A stretch of 64,000 nt of DNA, from contig NZ_LR734808.1 in the NCBI RefSeq assembly GCF_902506655.1, positions 1,054,001 to 1,118,000 of the forward strand, read 5' to 3'. The stretch comes from Marinoscillum sp. 108 (GTDB lineage: Bacteria > Bacteroidota > Bacteroidia > Cytophagales > Cyclobacteriaceae). The translations under genes and the position numbers were made by a program. Shown here piece by piece: positions 25,885-34,668 of this stretch (position 1 is the stretch's first letter; each line of letters starts with the position of its first letter). The notes under the pieces are model-generated. The model was given only the letters and a program-made list of their open reading frames with translations. It made no database searches and was not told the origin of the DNA.

Positions 25885-25908
25885 AAAATTAAACCATCGG
25901 TTAATTTT
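25885..25908. promoter_or_regulatory. Dyad between marR and the sigma factor gene
   Basis: AAAATTAAACC (25885-25895) and GGTTAATTTT (25899-25908) form an inverted repeat with one bulged base and a three-base loop. It lies 33 bases before the sigma factor start. It could be a second operator or a weak terminator for marR-directed read-through; the sequence does not decide. Confidence 0.3.
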
Positions 25909-25940
25909 AGACTCTAAACGGTAAATCACCTTTACCTACC

Positions 25941-26480
25941 TTGGAAGACTCTTTTATCATATCCAAAATTCAGGACCCCGAAACCATTAACTATGGATTC
26001 AATCTGCTGGTGAAAGCTTACCAGGAGCGTGTGTACTGGCATGTCCGGAAAATGGTCATCGATCATGATGATGCGGACGACCTTACCCAGAATGTTTTCA
26101 TCAAAATCTGGAAATCACTGGGTAACTTCCGGGAAGAGTCACGCTTGTATACCTGGATTTATCGGATTGCGACCAATGAGTGCCTGAACTTTCTGAAAAA
26201 GAAAAAACGTAAGTTCATGATCCCAATCCACGATGTGGCTGGGGAACTCTCACATAAAATAGATCAGGGAGCCTATATTTCCGGAGACGAAATTCAGCTT
26301 AAGCTTCAGAAAGCCATCCTGACACTGCCTGATAAACAAAGGCTCGTTTTTAACATGAGGTACTTTGATGAGCTGAAATTTGATGACATAGCGGAGATTA
26401 CAGGCACATCAGTAGGCGCATTGAAGGCGAGCTATCACCTTGCAGCCAAAAAAATAGAGTTTTTTTTAACCGAACATTAA
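25941..26480 (+). CDS. RNA polymerase sigma factor, ECF type
   Basis: A 179-residue sigma-70 family member containing only regions 2 and 4. Region 2 (about 20-90) includes DHDDADDLTQNVFIKIWKSL and SRLYTWIYRIATNECLNFLKKK. Region 4 (about 120-172) includes LPDKQRLVFNMRYFDELKFDDIAEITGTSVGALKASYHLA. The start is a TTG at 25941, since no ATG exists before the conserved N-terminus. It heads a run of four same-strand genes: a single-span membrane protein, a periplasmic Spy/CpxP-like protein and a putative outer-membrane barrel. That layout resembles envelope-stress sigma systems. Confidence 0.92.
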   Translation: MEDSFIISKIQDPETINYGFNLLVKAYQERVYWHVRKMVIDHDDADDLTQNVFIKIWKSLGNFREESRLYTWIYRIATNECLNFLKKKKRKFMIPIHDVAGELSHKIDQGAYISGDEIQLKLQKAILTLPDKQRLVFNMRYFDELKFDDIAEITGTSVGALKASYHLAAKKIEFFLTEH

Positions 26481-26514
26481 ACCTTGGACAAGAAAGAGCA
26501 TCTAAACTAAAGTA

Positions 26515-26940
26515 ATGAAAAACCATCTAGACCATATCGACAAAACGTCACTGCCTTTTGAAGTACCCGAAGGGTATTTTGATCAGTTGCCAAACAGAAT
26601 CAGCGAGAAGGTCTCCCAGGCTCCGACTGCCACACATGCTGCATTCCGGTGGGCCCTTTTGCCTGCCTTTGTGGTGACCGCACTGGTCTGTCTGGTTATT
26701 CTCAATACCGCCAATAAACCCGACAGATCAGCAGACTTGCTTGCTTCTCTCACCAATGAAGAAATATTTTTCTACTTGGAAAACACAGAGATTTCGGAGT
26801 ATGAGATCGCAGCATTGAGTGCAGAGCCCGAGGCCCTACTGCGGGGCGTAGACATCATCGATCAAATGGACCTTGACGAAGATGACTTCAACCAATTGAT
26901 GGAGCATTATGATTCGAACGATATTTCACAAGATATTTAA
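26515..26940 (+). CDS. Single-pass membrane protein, putative anti-sigma factor
   Basis: A 141-residue protein with one transmembrane helix (about 46-64). The N-terminal cytoplasmic part contains LPFEVPEGYFDQLPNRI, a motif I associate with small membrane proteins next to ECF sigma genes in Bacteroidota. The part after the helix is acidic (EDDFNQLMEHYDSND). Position directly after the sigma gene (34-base gap), with the N-terminus inside, fits an anti-sigma factor. No zinc-binding ZAS motif is visible. It could instead be an accessory membrane protein. Confidence 0.6.
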   Translation: MKNHLDHIDKTSLPFEVPEGYFDQLPNRISEKVSQAPTATHAAFRWALLPAFVVTALVCLVILNTANKPDRSADLLASLTNEEIFFYLENTEISEYEIAALSAEPEALLRGVDIIDQMDLDEDDFNQLMEHYDSNDISQDI

Positions 26941-26953
26941 CTTATAAGCAATT

Positions 26954-27445
26954 ATGAGACACTTAATCACTTTAGTTTTTACTCTTACGGCCATGGGATT
27001 GTGGGCACAAAGTCCCTCTACTATGGAGCGTGTGGAAGCAGCCAAAATAGCCCTGATCACCGAACGACTGGAGCTCACACCAGAGCAGGCCGAGAAGTTC
27101 TGGCCGATTTACAGGGAATTTTCAGAGCAACAGCGAAACCTAAGGAAGGAATTCAACAACCTGCGAACCAACCACAATCCTCAAACAGCCTCTGAAGAAG
27201 AGAACCAAAAAATGCTGGAGATGGGGATGCAGATAAAAGAGCGCCAACTTGGACTGGAGCGCACCTACTCTGAGCGGATGCAGCAAGTAATCACCACCCG
27301 TCAGCTGATGAGTCTCCGGAAGGCTGAGGATGACTTCAAAGAAATGCTGATGAAACGAATACGTGAGCAGCAGGGACAGCGTGACCAAATGAGACAGGAC
27401 AGAATCCGCAACAACGACAATATGCAGCGAAAAAGAAATAACTAA
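26954..27445 (+). CDS. Periplasmic Spy/CpxP-like helical protein
   Basis: A 163-residue exported protein. The signal peptide ends near residue 19 (MGLWAQS). The mature protein is almost entirely charged helix. It contains LELTPEQAEKFWPIYREF, matching the LTPEQ motif of the Spy/CpxP/LTXXQ family, and a Gln/Arg-rich C-terminal coil. Relatives are periplasmic chaperones or sensors that restrain an envelope-stress regulator (CpxP, CnrX, ZraP). It sits 13 bases after the putative anti-sigma gene, so it may be the sensor that sets sigma activity; this is inference. Confidence 0.75.
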   Translation: MRHLITLVFTLTAMGLWAQSPSTMERVEAAKIALITERLELTPEQAEKFWPIYREFSEQQRNLRKEFNNLRTNHNPQTASEEENQKMLEMGMQIKERQLGLERTYSERMQQVITTRQLMSLRKAEDDFKEMLMKRIREQQGQRDQMRQDRIRNNDNMQRKRNN

Positions 27446-27466
27446 CCACCTACCCTACCTGATCTT

Positions 27467-28549
27467 TTGATAAAATACTTTCTGACCATATGTCTGGTAT
27501 TGGCAGGACTGCTGAAGTCCTATGCACAGAGCGACTCCCTCACCTGGGAAGAAAAATTTGCCTTGCTCGAAGCTGAAATGGACTCTATGTCCATTTTTTA
27601 CCTTCTGGACAGCATCCTTGCCAGCTCGCCGCTAAAGTACTCGGAGTTCAATGCCCGCATGAGCTACAACAGCAATGTGCTCAATGCCGGAAGAAACTAT
27701 GGAGTCAACCAGCACAGTATTTCACCTGGTATGTCCTATTATCACAGCACCGGACTGTACGCCGATTACGCAGGGTTTTGGAACTCACAAACCACCCCTG
27801 AATATAATCTTTCCATCTTCTCATTTGGCTATTTGGGTTCATTCAGCAAGAAATGGAACTACTCCCTGAGTTACGAAAGGTGGTGGTATCATCAAATCGA
27901 AAGCACCGGCCTCAACAATAACCTAGGCGGGAACATCACTTATCGAAACAAGCTGATCTATGCCACCATTGACTATAGCCTGCTTTTTGGGGAAAAATAC
28001 GCACACAGACTTATCGGGAGTCTCTCAGGAAATGTGAGTCTAGGCAAATGGTGGTGCGTCAAAAGCATTAAGTTATTACCCTCCTTATCCTCCACTTTTG
28101 GCAATTCACTGATCACCACCCGATTTGAAGGCAACATCATCGAGGAATTCAGGTCCAACCAGATACTCAGAACCAACTTTCGCTCCGATGAATTTCAAAG
28201 CTATGCCAATACAGTGCTCTCCGATCAGGAAAAGGAAGCCTTGAGACAAATAAGAGAGAGCAGAAACCTCACAACCAGGGAGAAGATCACACGGCAAATG
28301 AAAATATACCTCACCAATGATGATGTGCTCAACTACCTATATGCTCTTCTTGATACCACAGAGGAGAAATACGGAATCATGAACTACAATTTCAGTCTAC
28401 CACTCATGTTAGTCACTGAAAAATTTTCTTTCCTTATCAGCTATACTTACAGTGTACCTGTCCAATTACCCGGTGAAGATTATGCATTAGATCCTGTGGG
28501 CTATTTTGGAGCTTCTGTGATCTACCGCATTCCTTTCAACTATAAATAG
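27467..28549 (+). CDS. Putative outer-membrane beta-barrel protein
   Basis: A 360-residue protein with an N-terminal signal peptide (MIKYFLTICLVLAGLLKSYAQ). It then shows alternating hydrophobic/polar strands rich in Tyr, Trp and Ser (NYSLSYERWWYHQ, GNITYRNKLIYATIDYSLLFG) and ends in an aromatic strand (YFGASVIYRIPFNYK). A helical insert lies at about 235-300. I do not recognise a named family. The start is TTG at 27467, the only start compatible with the signal peptide. It follows the Spy-like gene by 21 bases and is probably part of the sigma operon or a product the sigma factor controls. Confidence 0.65.
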   Translation: MIKYFLTICLVLAGLLKSYAQSDSLTWEEKFALLEAEMDSMSIFYLLDSILASSPLKYSEFNARMSYNSNVLNAGRNYGVNQHSISPGMSYYHSTGLYADYAGFWNSQTTPEYNLSIFSFGYLGSFSKKWNYSLSYERWWYHQIESTGLNNNLGGNITYRNKLIYATIDYSLLFGEKYAHRLIGSLSGNVSLGKWWCVKSIKLLPSLSSTFGNSLITTRFEGNIIEEFRSNQILRTNFRSDEFQSYANTVLSDQEKEALRQIRESRNLTTREKITRQMKIYLTNDDVLNYLYALLDTTEEKYGIMNYNFSLPLMLVTEKFSFLISYTYSVPVQLPGEDYALDPVGYFGASVIYRIPFNYK

Positions 28550-28581
28550 AAAGATCAACTATTATTTGAAAGTAAATGCCC

Positions 28582-28589
28582 TACCTTTG
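28582..28589 (+). promoter_or_regulatory. -7 element of the pyrG promoter
   Basis: TACCTTTG matches TAnnTTTG exactly, 35 bases before the pyrG start codon. An upstream TTTG (28565-28568) is only 13 bases away, shorter than the usual spacer, so the -33 element is uncertain. Confidence 0.5.
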
Positions 28590-28624
28590 CATCCCGTAAC
28601 ATCACCAAAGATCAAAGTAATTCA

Positions 28625-30250
28625 ATGTCCAAGGTCAAATACATTTTCGTTACGGGAGGCGTAACTTCTTCGCTGGGAAAGGGAATCATTTCAGCATCTC
28701 TCGGCAAACTACTACAGGCAAGAGGTTACTCAGTAACCATCCAAAAATTCGACCCTTATATCAATATTGACCCTGGCACCCTCAACCCCTATGAGCATGG
28801 TGAATGCTATGTGACGGATGATGGAGCAGAAACAGATCTTGATCTTGGTCATTATGAGCGTTTTCTGAATGTCTCCACTTCTCAAAACAATAACGTCACT
28901 ACCGGAAGAATATACGATAACGTAATCCAACGAGAGCGTAAAGGTGAGTTTCTTGGAAAAACAGTACAGGTGGTTCCTCACATTACCGATGAAATTAAGA
29001 ATAACATCTTCAAGCTGGGTGAAACCGGCAAATATGACATCATCATTACCGAGCTGGGTGGTTGTGTAGGTGACATTGAGTCCCTCCCATTTATAGAAGC
29101 GGTGAGGCAGGTGAGATTTGAGCTGGGACCGACCAACTGCATCTCCATACATCTCACACTGGTGCCCTACCTCAAAACTGCCGGTGAGCTAAAAACCAAA
29201 CCCACGCAGCACTCTGTAAAGGAACTTCTGGAAGCAGGAATCCAGCCGGACATTCTGGTGTGTCGGTCTGAGTACCCACTCACCCCTGAGATCAGAAAGA
29301 AGCTTGCCCTCTTCTGCAACGTTCCTATCAATTCTGTCATTGAGGCATTGGACGCTGAAACCATCTATGATGTACCCATCCTCATGCGGAAAGAAAAGCT
29401 GGATGAGCGTGTACTGGCCAAGTTCAAGCATTCGTACAAGAGAGAGCCAAAAATTGACCAGTGGAAAGAATTTCTGGGCAGGCTGAAGAACCCTACCAGT
29501 CAAGTGAGAATAGGTCTTATAGGCAAATACGTAGAGCTGAAAGATGCTTACAAATCCATTGCTGAAGCTTTTGTGCACTCAGGAGCTGAAAACGAGTGCA
29601 ATATTGAGATCGACTGGATTCATGCTGAAGAAGTGGATGAGGCGAATGCCAAGAAATTATTCAAAAACCTCGATGGCATTTTAGTGGCTCCCGGTTTTGG
29701 TGAACGAGGGATTGAAGGCAAGATCAGCACCGTAAAATATGCGCGCGAAAACAAGGTTCCTTTTTTTGGAATTTGTCTCGGAATGCAATGTGCTGTAATA
29801 GAATTTGCCAGAAATGTACTAACACTGAAACAAGCCAATAGTACAGAAATGGATCCCAAGACCAAGCATCCGGTTATAGACCTGATGGAAGATCAGAAAA
29901 ACATCAAAAACATGGGTGGAACCATGCGTTTGGGCGCCTATGATTGCAATGTAAAAAAAGGAACAAAGGCCTATAATGTCTACGGACATACCAAGATCTC
30001 CGAAAGACACCGACATAGATACGAGTTTAACAATCAATACCTGGAGCAATTTGAGAATGCCGGCATGATTGCCTCAGGAAAAAACCCGGACACCAATCTG
30101 GTGGAGATCATGGAACTGAAAGACCACCCGTGGTTCATTGGCTCACAGTATCACCCAGAGCTCAAGTCTACGGTAGCCAACCCTCATCCCCTTTTTGTGA
30201 AATTCATTAAAGCTGCCATTGCACACCGAAAAGAAAAAGAAAGCATTTAA
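28625..30250 (+). CDS. pyrG: CTP synthase
   Basis: Makes CTP from UTP, ATP and glutamine, the last step of de novo pyrimidine nucleotide synthesis. The protein is 541 residues, the normal length. The N-terminal synthase domain has the P-loop [11 protein letters not shown] (about 11-21) and [18 protein letters not shown]. The C-terminal glutamine amidotransferase domain has the nucleophile Cys in [15 protein letters not shown] and the His/Glu pair in SQYHPELKS. It begins with its own promoter and is followed after 31 bases by yidC. Confidence 0.98.
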   Translation: MSKVKYIFVTGGVTSSLGKGIISASLGKLLQARGYSVTIQKFDPYINIDPGTLNPYEHGECYVTDDGAETDLDLGHYERFLNVSTSQNNNVTTGRIYDNVIQRERKGEFLGKTVQVVPHITDEIKNNIFKLGETGKYDIIITELGGCVGDIESLPFIEAVRQVRFELGPTNCISIHLTLVPYLKTAGELKTKPTQHSVKELLEAGIQPDILVCRSEYPLTPEIRKKLALFCNVPINSVIEALDAETIYDVPILMRKEKLDERVLAKFKHSYKREPKIDQWKEFLGRLKNPTSQVRIGLIGKYVELKDAYKSIAEAFVHSGAENECNIEIDWIHAEEVDEANAKKLFKNLDGILVAPGFGERGIEGKISTVKYARENKVPFFGICLGMQCAVIEFARNVLTLKQANSTEMDPKTKHPVIDLMEDQKNIKNMGGTMRLGAYDCNVKKGTKAYNVYGHTKISERHRHRYEFNNQYLEQFENAGMIASGKNPDTNLVEIMELKDHPWFIGSQYHPELKSTVANPHPLFVKFIKAAIAHRKEKESI

Positions 30251-30281
30251 CAAACAGAACTACGAGTAGTCAAATAAATTT

Positions 30282-32111
30282 ATGGACAGAAATCAATTAA
30301 CAGGTCTGATTCTGATGTTGGTGTTTATCACCATCTATTTTCAATTTTTCGCACCTGAACCAAACCCCGAGCAAATCTCCCAACTCAACAGGAGTGATTC
30401 CTCACAAATCATAGATGACCCACAACAGTCAGCAATTGGTCAGCCCGGCACCACCGTGCTTTCAGACAGTGCCAGAGCCCGCCTGAGTGAAATGAAATTT
30501 GGTCTCTTTTCATCAGCCGCTGATGGAGAGGAAAAAATCACCACCATTGAAAATGAGAAAATGATTGTCTCTTTTTCTTCAAAAGGTGGGGTGGTCAACA
30601 AGGTCATTCTTAAAGACTTCAAAGACTTCAGAGGAGCTCCATTGGTGCTGGTAGATGATGCGCATGCCGCTCAGCACATTTATGTGGATCATTTATCCAG
30701 AAAAGTAGACCTGTCTGAATTGTACTTTACCGGAAGAGGCAGAAGTAACGTGACCAAAGCCGGAGACACCACTGTGTTGGAATACCGACTTACCCTACCT
30801 GAAGGACAGTCTGTCACTTACAAATACACCATCCCGGGTGATGGCTATGAGATAGGCATGACGGTTGTTCAAAATGGATTGGAGCCAATCATCGGGCAGC
30901 AGGTAACCTTCGCATGGAACCAGCGTGCCAATCGCCTTGAAAAAGACTTCAAAGACGCCAGAAACAGAACTACTGTAAAATATCGCTTCACGGATGGAGA
31001 TGTAGACGAACTTTCGGCCACTTCTACAGAAAAAGAAGAAGAAACGCTTGATCTGGCTACCAGCTGGGTGTCTTTCCGACAAAAATTCTTTACCAGCGCC
31101 ATTATTTCAGCTACTCCATTCACCAATGGTCAGGTAAGCAGTTACACGAATTTTGAGGATACTACCTCCGTAAAAAACATGGCCATGTCTATGACCCTGC
31201 CCTATGCAGACTTCATTGGCAACAACTCCACCTTTAAGTTTTACTACGGACCAAACAACTACGCCATTCTGAAGGATGTAGCTCCTGACTTTTCAGAGAA
31301 CGTAGAACTTGGATGGAGCGTCCTTTCATGGATTAACAAATTTGCGATCATCCCGATCTTTCATTTCCTGGAGCAGTACATTTCTAATTACGGAGTGATC
31401 ATTATCATCATGGTGATCATCCTCAGAATTGTTTTGGCCCCGCTGACCTACAAGTCGCATATGGGGATGGCCAAAATGCGGGTAATGAAGCCAGAGCTGG
31501 ACGAACTCAAAGCCAAGCATGGCGATGATGCTCAGAAAGCACAACAGGAGCAGATGGCACTTTATCAAAAAGTGGGGATTAATCCATTGAGTGGCTGTAT
31601 TCCTATGCTGCTACAGATGCCTATCCTTTTTGCCATGTTCTATTTCTTCCCTAACTCGATAGAGCTGAGGCAGGAAAGCTTCCTGTGGGCGACTGACCTT
31701 TCTACCTACGATAGCATTTGGGACTTGCCTTTTGATATCCCATTCTATGGTGATCACGTGAGTTTATTCACCCTACTTATGACCGCTTCAACTATCCTTT
31801 ACACCTGGTCAAACAGTCAGATGACCACCGTGCAGGGTCCGATGAAGTCACTGCAGTACATCATGCCGATCATGTTCCTGTTCTTCCTGAACAGCTACTC
31901 ATCTGGTCTTACTTTCTACTATTTCGTTTCCAACATTGTCTCCTTTGGGCAAATAGCACTTTTCAGGAAGTTTATCGATGAGGACAAGATCAAGAAAGTA
32001 CTGGACGAGAACAGGAAAAAGAACGTGAATAAGAAGAAATCATCCTTTCAGCAAAAGCTGGAAGAAGCCATGAGAGCTAAAGATCAAAAGAAAAAACCAG
32101 GCAAGAAATAA
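30282..32111 (+). CDS. yidC: Membrane protein insertase YidC
   Basis: Inserts and folds inner-membrane proteins with or without Sec. The protein is 609 residues. An N-terminal signal-anchor helix (LTGLILMLVFITIYFQF) precedes a large periplasmic beta domain (about 80-345), then five C-terminal helices: ISNYGVIIIIMVIILRIVLAPLT with the conserved Arg, a cytoplasmic loop, and NPLSGCIPMLLQMPILFAMF. It ends in a Lys-rich tail that contacts ribosomes. It is transcribed with or after pyrG and closed by a strong terminator. Confidence 0.97.
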   Translation: MDRNQLTGLILMLVFITIYFQFFAPEPNPEQISQLNRSDSSQIIDDPQQSAIGQPGTTVLSDSARARLSEMKFGLFSSAADGEEKITTIENEKMIVSFSSKGGVVNKVILKDFKDFRGAPLVLVDDAHAAQHIYVDHLSRKVDLSELYFTGRGRSNVTKAGDTTVLEYRLTLPEGQSVTYKYTIPGDGYEIGMTVVQNGLEPIIGQQVTFAWNQRANRLEKDFKDARNRTTVKYRFTDGDVDELSATSTEKEEETLDLATSWVSFRQKFFTSAIISATPFTNGQVSSYTNFEDTTSVKNMAMSMTLPYADFIGNNSTFKFYYGPNNYAILKDVAPDFSENVELGWSVLSWINKFAIIPIFHFLEQYISNYGVIIIIMVIILRIVLAPLTYKSHMGMAKMRVMKPELDELKAKHGDDAQKAQQEQMALYQKVGINPLSGCIPMLLQMPILFAMFYFFPNSIELRQESFLWATDLSTYDSIWDLPFDIPFYGDHVSLFTLLMTASTILYTWSNSQMTTVQGPMKSLQYIMPIMFLFFLNSYSSGLTFYYFVSNIVSFGQIALFRKFIDEDKIKKVLDENRKKNVNKKKSSFQQKLEEAMRAKDQKKKPGKK

Positions 32112-32135
32112 GCCGATACGGTAACGCTTTCAGGC

Positions 32136-32177
32136 AAGGGAGTCACTTAACCTCATGGTTAAGTGACTCCCTTTTTT
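32136..32177 (+). terminator. Strong intrinsic terminator after yidC
   Basis: A perfect 17-bp stem (32136-32152 pairs with 32157-32173) has a TCAT loop and a following T-tract to 32177. It closes the pyrG-yidC unit and insulates the downstream parA control region. Confidence 0.92.
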
Positions 32178-32353
32178 CCATTGACAGTATTTTTGTGAGC
32201 TTATCCACAATCTGGTTTCCTCCAAAAAAGTAATCAACCATTTATACACAATTGAAATGTTAATTAATTGATTACTAACCTACTAAAGCTTAACACCCGA
32301 TTATAAAGACTTTTTCTTTCTGGGCGCTATCTTTAACTTGTCTTTATGTTAAA
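32178..32353. other. AT-rich yidC-parA region with two DnaA-box-like sites (possible origin element)
   Basis: This AT-rich stretch contains TTATCCACA (32201-32209), the perfect DnaA box, and TTATACACA (32242-32250), one mismatch away. Both are on the same strand, 41 bases apart, about four helical turns. A highly AT-rich block follows (32251-32320). It separates yidC from parAB, a neighbourhood often near the chromosomal origin in bacteria. No dnaA gene and no parS palindrome were recognised, so this is only a candidate. Confidence 0.4.
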
Positions 32354-32361
32354 TATATTTG
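32332..32361 (+). promoter_or_regulatory. parA promoter
   Basis: TTTA (32332-32335), 18 bases, then TATATTTG (32354-32361), a full match to TAnnTTTG. Transcription should begin near 32368, within the leader hairpin, or slightly upstream. Confidence 0.55.
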
Positions 32362-32363
32362 TG

Positions 32364-32385
32364 CGCTTTCTCTTTTAAGAAAGCG
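32364..32385 (+). promoter_or_regulatory. Leader hairpin before parA
   Basis: CGCTTTCT (32364-32371) pairs perfectly with AGAAAGCG (32378-32385) around a six-base loop, ending 22 bases before the parA ATG and directly after the -7 element. It could be a 5' leader stem or an operator palindrome. Confidence 0.4.
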
Positions 32386-32407
32386 TGTAAAAGTTTCCAA
32401 TTGAACT

Positions 32408-33181
32408 ATGGGTAAAATTATTGCGATAGCAAATCAAAAAGGAGGAGTAGGTAAAACAACCACAGCCATTAACCTGGCTGCCAGTTTGGCCGCCCTCGAG
32501 TTAAAAACCTTAATAGTAGATGCTGATCCTCAGGCAAATGCTACCTCTGGTGTGGGTAAGAACCCAAAGGAAGTAGAAATAAGTATATATGAGTGTATGG
32601 TAGATGGTGCCGATGCTGAAAAGAGCATTGTGTCTACCGATATCAAATTCCTTGATCTGCTCCCCTCCCATATTGATTTGGTTGGTGCTGAAGTAGAAAT
32701 GGTCAGTGTTTCTCAGCGAGAGGGCAAAATGAAAGAAGCTTTGAGCAAAGTGAAAGAGAAGTATGACTATGTGATCATAGACTGCTCTCCCTCCCTTGGT
32801 CTCATTACAGTCAATGCCCTGACTGCCGCAGATTCAGTGATAGTACCCGTTCAGTGTGAGTATTTTGCGCTCGAAGGGCTCGGAAAGCTTCTCAATACCA
32901 TCAAGATCATTCAAAACAGGCTCAATCCTGAATTGGAAATAGAAGGCATTCTGCTCACCATGTATGATCTGCGACTGAACCTGTCCAATCAGGTAGTAGA
33001 GGAAGTGAGAACACACTTCAAGAGTATGGCATTTGAGACCTTGATCCCAAGAAACATCAAATTGAGTGAATCTCCCAGCTTTGGAGTACCTGCCATTTCA
33101 CATGATGCAGAAAGTAAAGGTTCTTTGGCATACCTGAACCTGGCTAGGGAAATCATGCAGCGAAACGAAGTAACGGCATAA
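32408..33181 (+). CDS. parA: Chromosome partitioning ATPase ParA (Soj)
   Basis: Deviant Walker-type ATPase that moves ParB-bound DNA along the nucleoid. The protein is 257 residues. The P-loop KGGVGKTTTAINLAA (about 11-25) has the signature Lys, then LIVDADPQANAT (Walker A') and YDYVIIDCSPSLGLITVNAL (Walker B). The gene has its own promoter and leader hairpin and is followed by parB after seven bases. Its short N-terminus, without a DNA-binding domain, is typical of chromosomal ParA. Confidence 0.96.
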   Translation: MGKIIAIANQKGGVGKTTTAINLAASLAALELKTLIVDADPQANATSGVGKNPKEVEISIYECMVDGADAEKSIVSTDIKFLDLLPSHIDLVGAEVEMVSVSQREGKMKEALSKVKEKYDYVIIDCSPSLGLITVNALTAADSVIVPVQCEYFALEGLGKLLNTIKIIQNRLNPELEIEGILLTMYDLRLNLSNQVVEEVRTHFKSMAFETLIPRNIKLSESPSFGVPAISHDAESKGSLAYLNLAREIMQRNEVTA

Positions 33182-33188
33182 CAGGAAC

Positions 33189-34082
33189 ATGACAGATAAA
33201 AAGTGGAAAAAGAAAACCGGACTAGGTAGAGGTTTAGGTGCGTTGCTGGAAGATTCCGAAGAAAAGGAAAACATCAGCGGATCCGGTGCCACCATCAGAG
33301 GAGCAATCAGTGAAATACCTGTTGATCAGATAGAAGTCAACCCATTTCAGCCCCGTACAGATTTCAACGAAGAGGCGCTGGAAGAACTTGCCGAGTCGAT
33401 TCGTGTGCAAGGCATTATTCAACCTATTACTGTTCGTGCACTCAGCGAGAATGAGTTTCAGCTGATCTCGGGAGAGCGTAGACTTCAGGCCAGTAAACGT
33501 GCAGGACTCACTGCCATTCCGGCCTATATCCGGACAGCAGATGACCAGCAGATGCTGGAAATGGCTCTGATCGAAAATATTCAGCGCGAAAACCTCAATG
33601 CCATTGAAATAGCACTGAGTTATCAGCGTTTACTCTCCGAATGCGATCTGAAGCAGGAGGAACTTGGTGACAGGGTAGGTAAAAACCGAACCACGGTCAA
33701 TAACTACCTGAGATTACTCAAACTACCACCAGACATCCAGATTGCTTTGAGGGATGGGAAAATCTCTATGGGTCATGCCAGAGCCATTGTCAATATAGAG
33801 AATGTGGAGCAGCAGTTGGCCATCTTCAAGAAAGCTGTGAACGAAGGGCTTTCGGTCAGAAAAGTAGAGGAGCTGGTAAGAGACCTGAATACCGAAAAGA
33901 AAGAAACACCAAAACCCAAGGAGCAAATTAATCCTGAGATCGCTAAATTGCAGGACAAATTAACGACACACTTTGGAACAAAGATTCAGGTCAAAGCAGA
34001 TAGCAATAACAAAGGAGAAATCAAGATTCCATTTATTTCAGCAGAAGAGCTGGACAGGATTCTCGAATTGCTCAATGTGTAA
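33189..34082 (+). CDS. parB: Chromosome partitioning protein ParB (Spo0J)
   Basis: CTP-dependent clamp protein that loads at parS sites. The protein is 297 residues. A basic N-terminal tag KKTGLGRGLGALL precedes the ParB/sulfiredoxin domain with NPFQPRTDFNEEALEELAESI and the CTP-binding GERRLQASKRAGLTAIPAYI. The helix-turn-helix region has SYQRLLSECDLKQEELGDRVGKNRTTVNNYLRLLKLP. The C-terminal dimerisation segment is about 240-297. Its last eight bases overlap the start of the DUF5683 gene. Confidence 0.96.
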   Translation: MTDKKWKKKTGLGRGLGALLEDSEEKENISGSGATIRGAISEIPVDQIEVNPFQPRTDFNEEALEELAESIRVQGIIQPITVRALSENEFQLISGERRLQASKRAGLTAIPAYIRTADDQQMLEMALIENIQRENLNAIEIALSYQRLLSECDLKQEELGDRVGKNRTTVNNYLRLLKLPPDIQIALRDGKISMGHARAIVNIENVEQQLAIFKKAVNEGLSVRKVEELVRDLNTEKKETPKPKEQINPEIAKLQDKLTTHFGTKIQVKADSNNKGEIKIPFISAEELDRILELLNV

Positions 34083-34668
34083 GGACCCTTTGAAATACTG
34101 GCTACCAATGGCATTGCTATTGGTAGCATTCAGCACCAACGCACAACGCAACCGGGCCGACTCTCTCTTTTTGAACTCAGACCTCAGTCAGATAGAAACC
34201 ATCAAAACCGTTTCTGAACTCGACCCCAATAAAGCGGCCCTTTTATCGGCAGTATTGCCCGGACTGGGGCAGGCTTACAACAATCAATACTGGAAAATTC
34301 CCCTGATCTATGGTGGCGGGTTGATCATCGGCCATTATATCAATTACAACAATGTGATTTACAATGAGATGCGCAATTCACTCATTGCTGAAGTGGATTC
34401 AGATCCCTTCACTGAAAACCCATATAAAGACAGGTTTCAGGAAACCGCTCTCACCAGAAACAGGGACGCTTTTAGGCGAAACAGGGACCTGCTTATCCTG
34501 ATTGGTGCGGCTTTTTATCTGCTCAACGTAGTAGACGCCCACGTATCTGCCCATTTGAACGAATTCGATGTGAATGACAACCTTTCTCTGAAAGTATCCC
34601 CATCTATTCAATCAACTCCATTATTTTCGCAAGCTTTAGGCTTTTCAATCTCACTAAGTATAAAATAA
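34075..34668 (+). CDS. DUF5683 domain membrane protein
   Basis: A 197-residue protein with a signal peptide (MCKDPLKYWLPMALLLVAFSTNAQ). The family hallmark DPNKAALLSAVLPGLGQAYNNQYWKIPLIYGGG follows, then hydrophobic segments (about 80-100 and 145-165). DUF5683 is common next to parAB and lepB in Bacteroidota; its function is unknown to me. The frame extends upstream into parB, but the ATG at 34075 best fits the signal peptide. The stop overlaps the dapB start by one base (TAATG). Confidence 0.85.
   Translation: MCKDPLKYWLPMALLLVAFSTNAQRNRADSLFLNSDLSQIETIKTVSELDPNKAALLSAVLPGLGQAYNNQYWKIPLIYGGGLIIGHYINYNNVIYNEMRNSLIAEVDSDPFTENPYKDRFQETALTRNRDAFRRNRDLLILIGAAFYLLNVVDAHVSAHLNEFDVNDNLSLKVSPSIQSTPLFSQALGFSISLSIK

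Noticed and set aside
33973-34074. Longer start for the DUF5683 gene within parB
   Set aside because: The extension is out of frame within parB and would bury the signal peptide.
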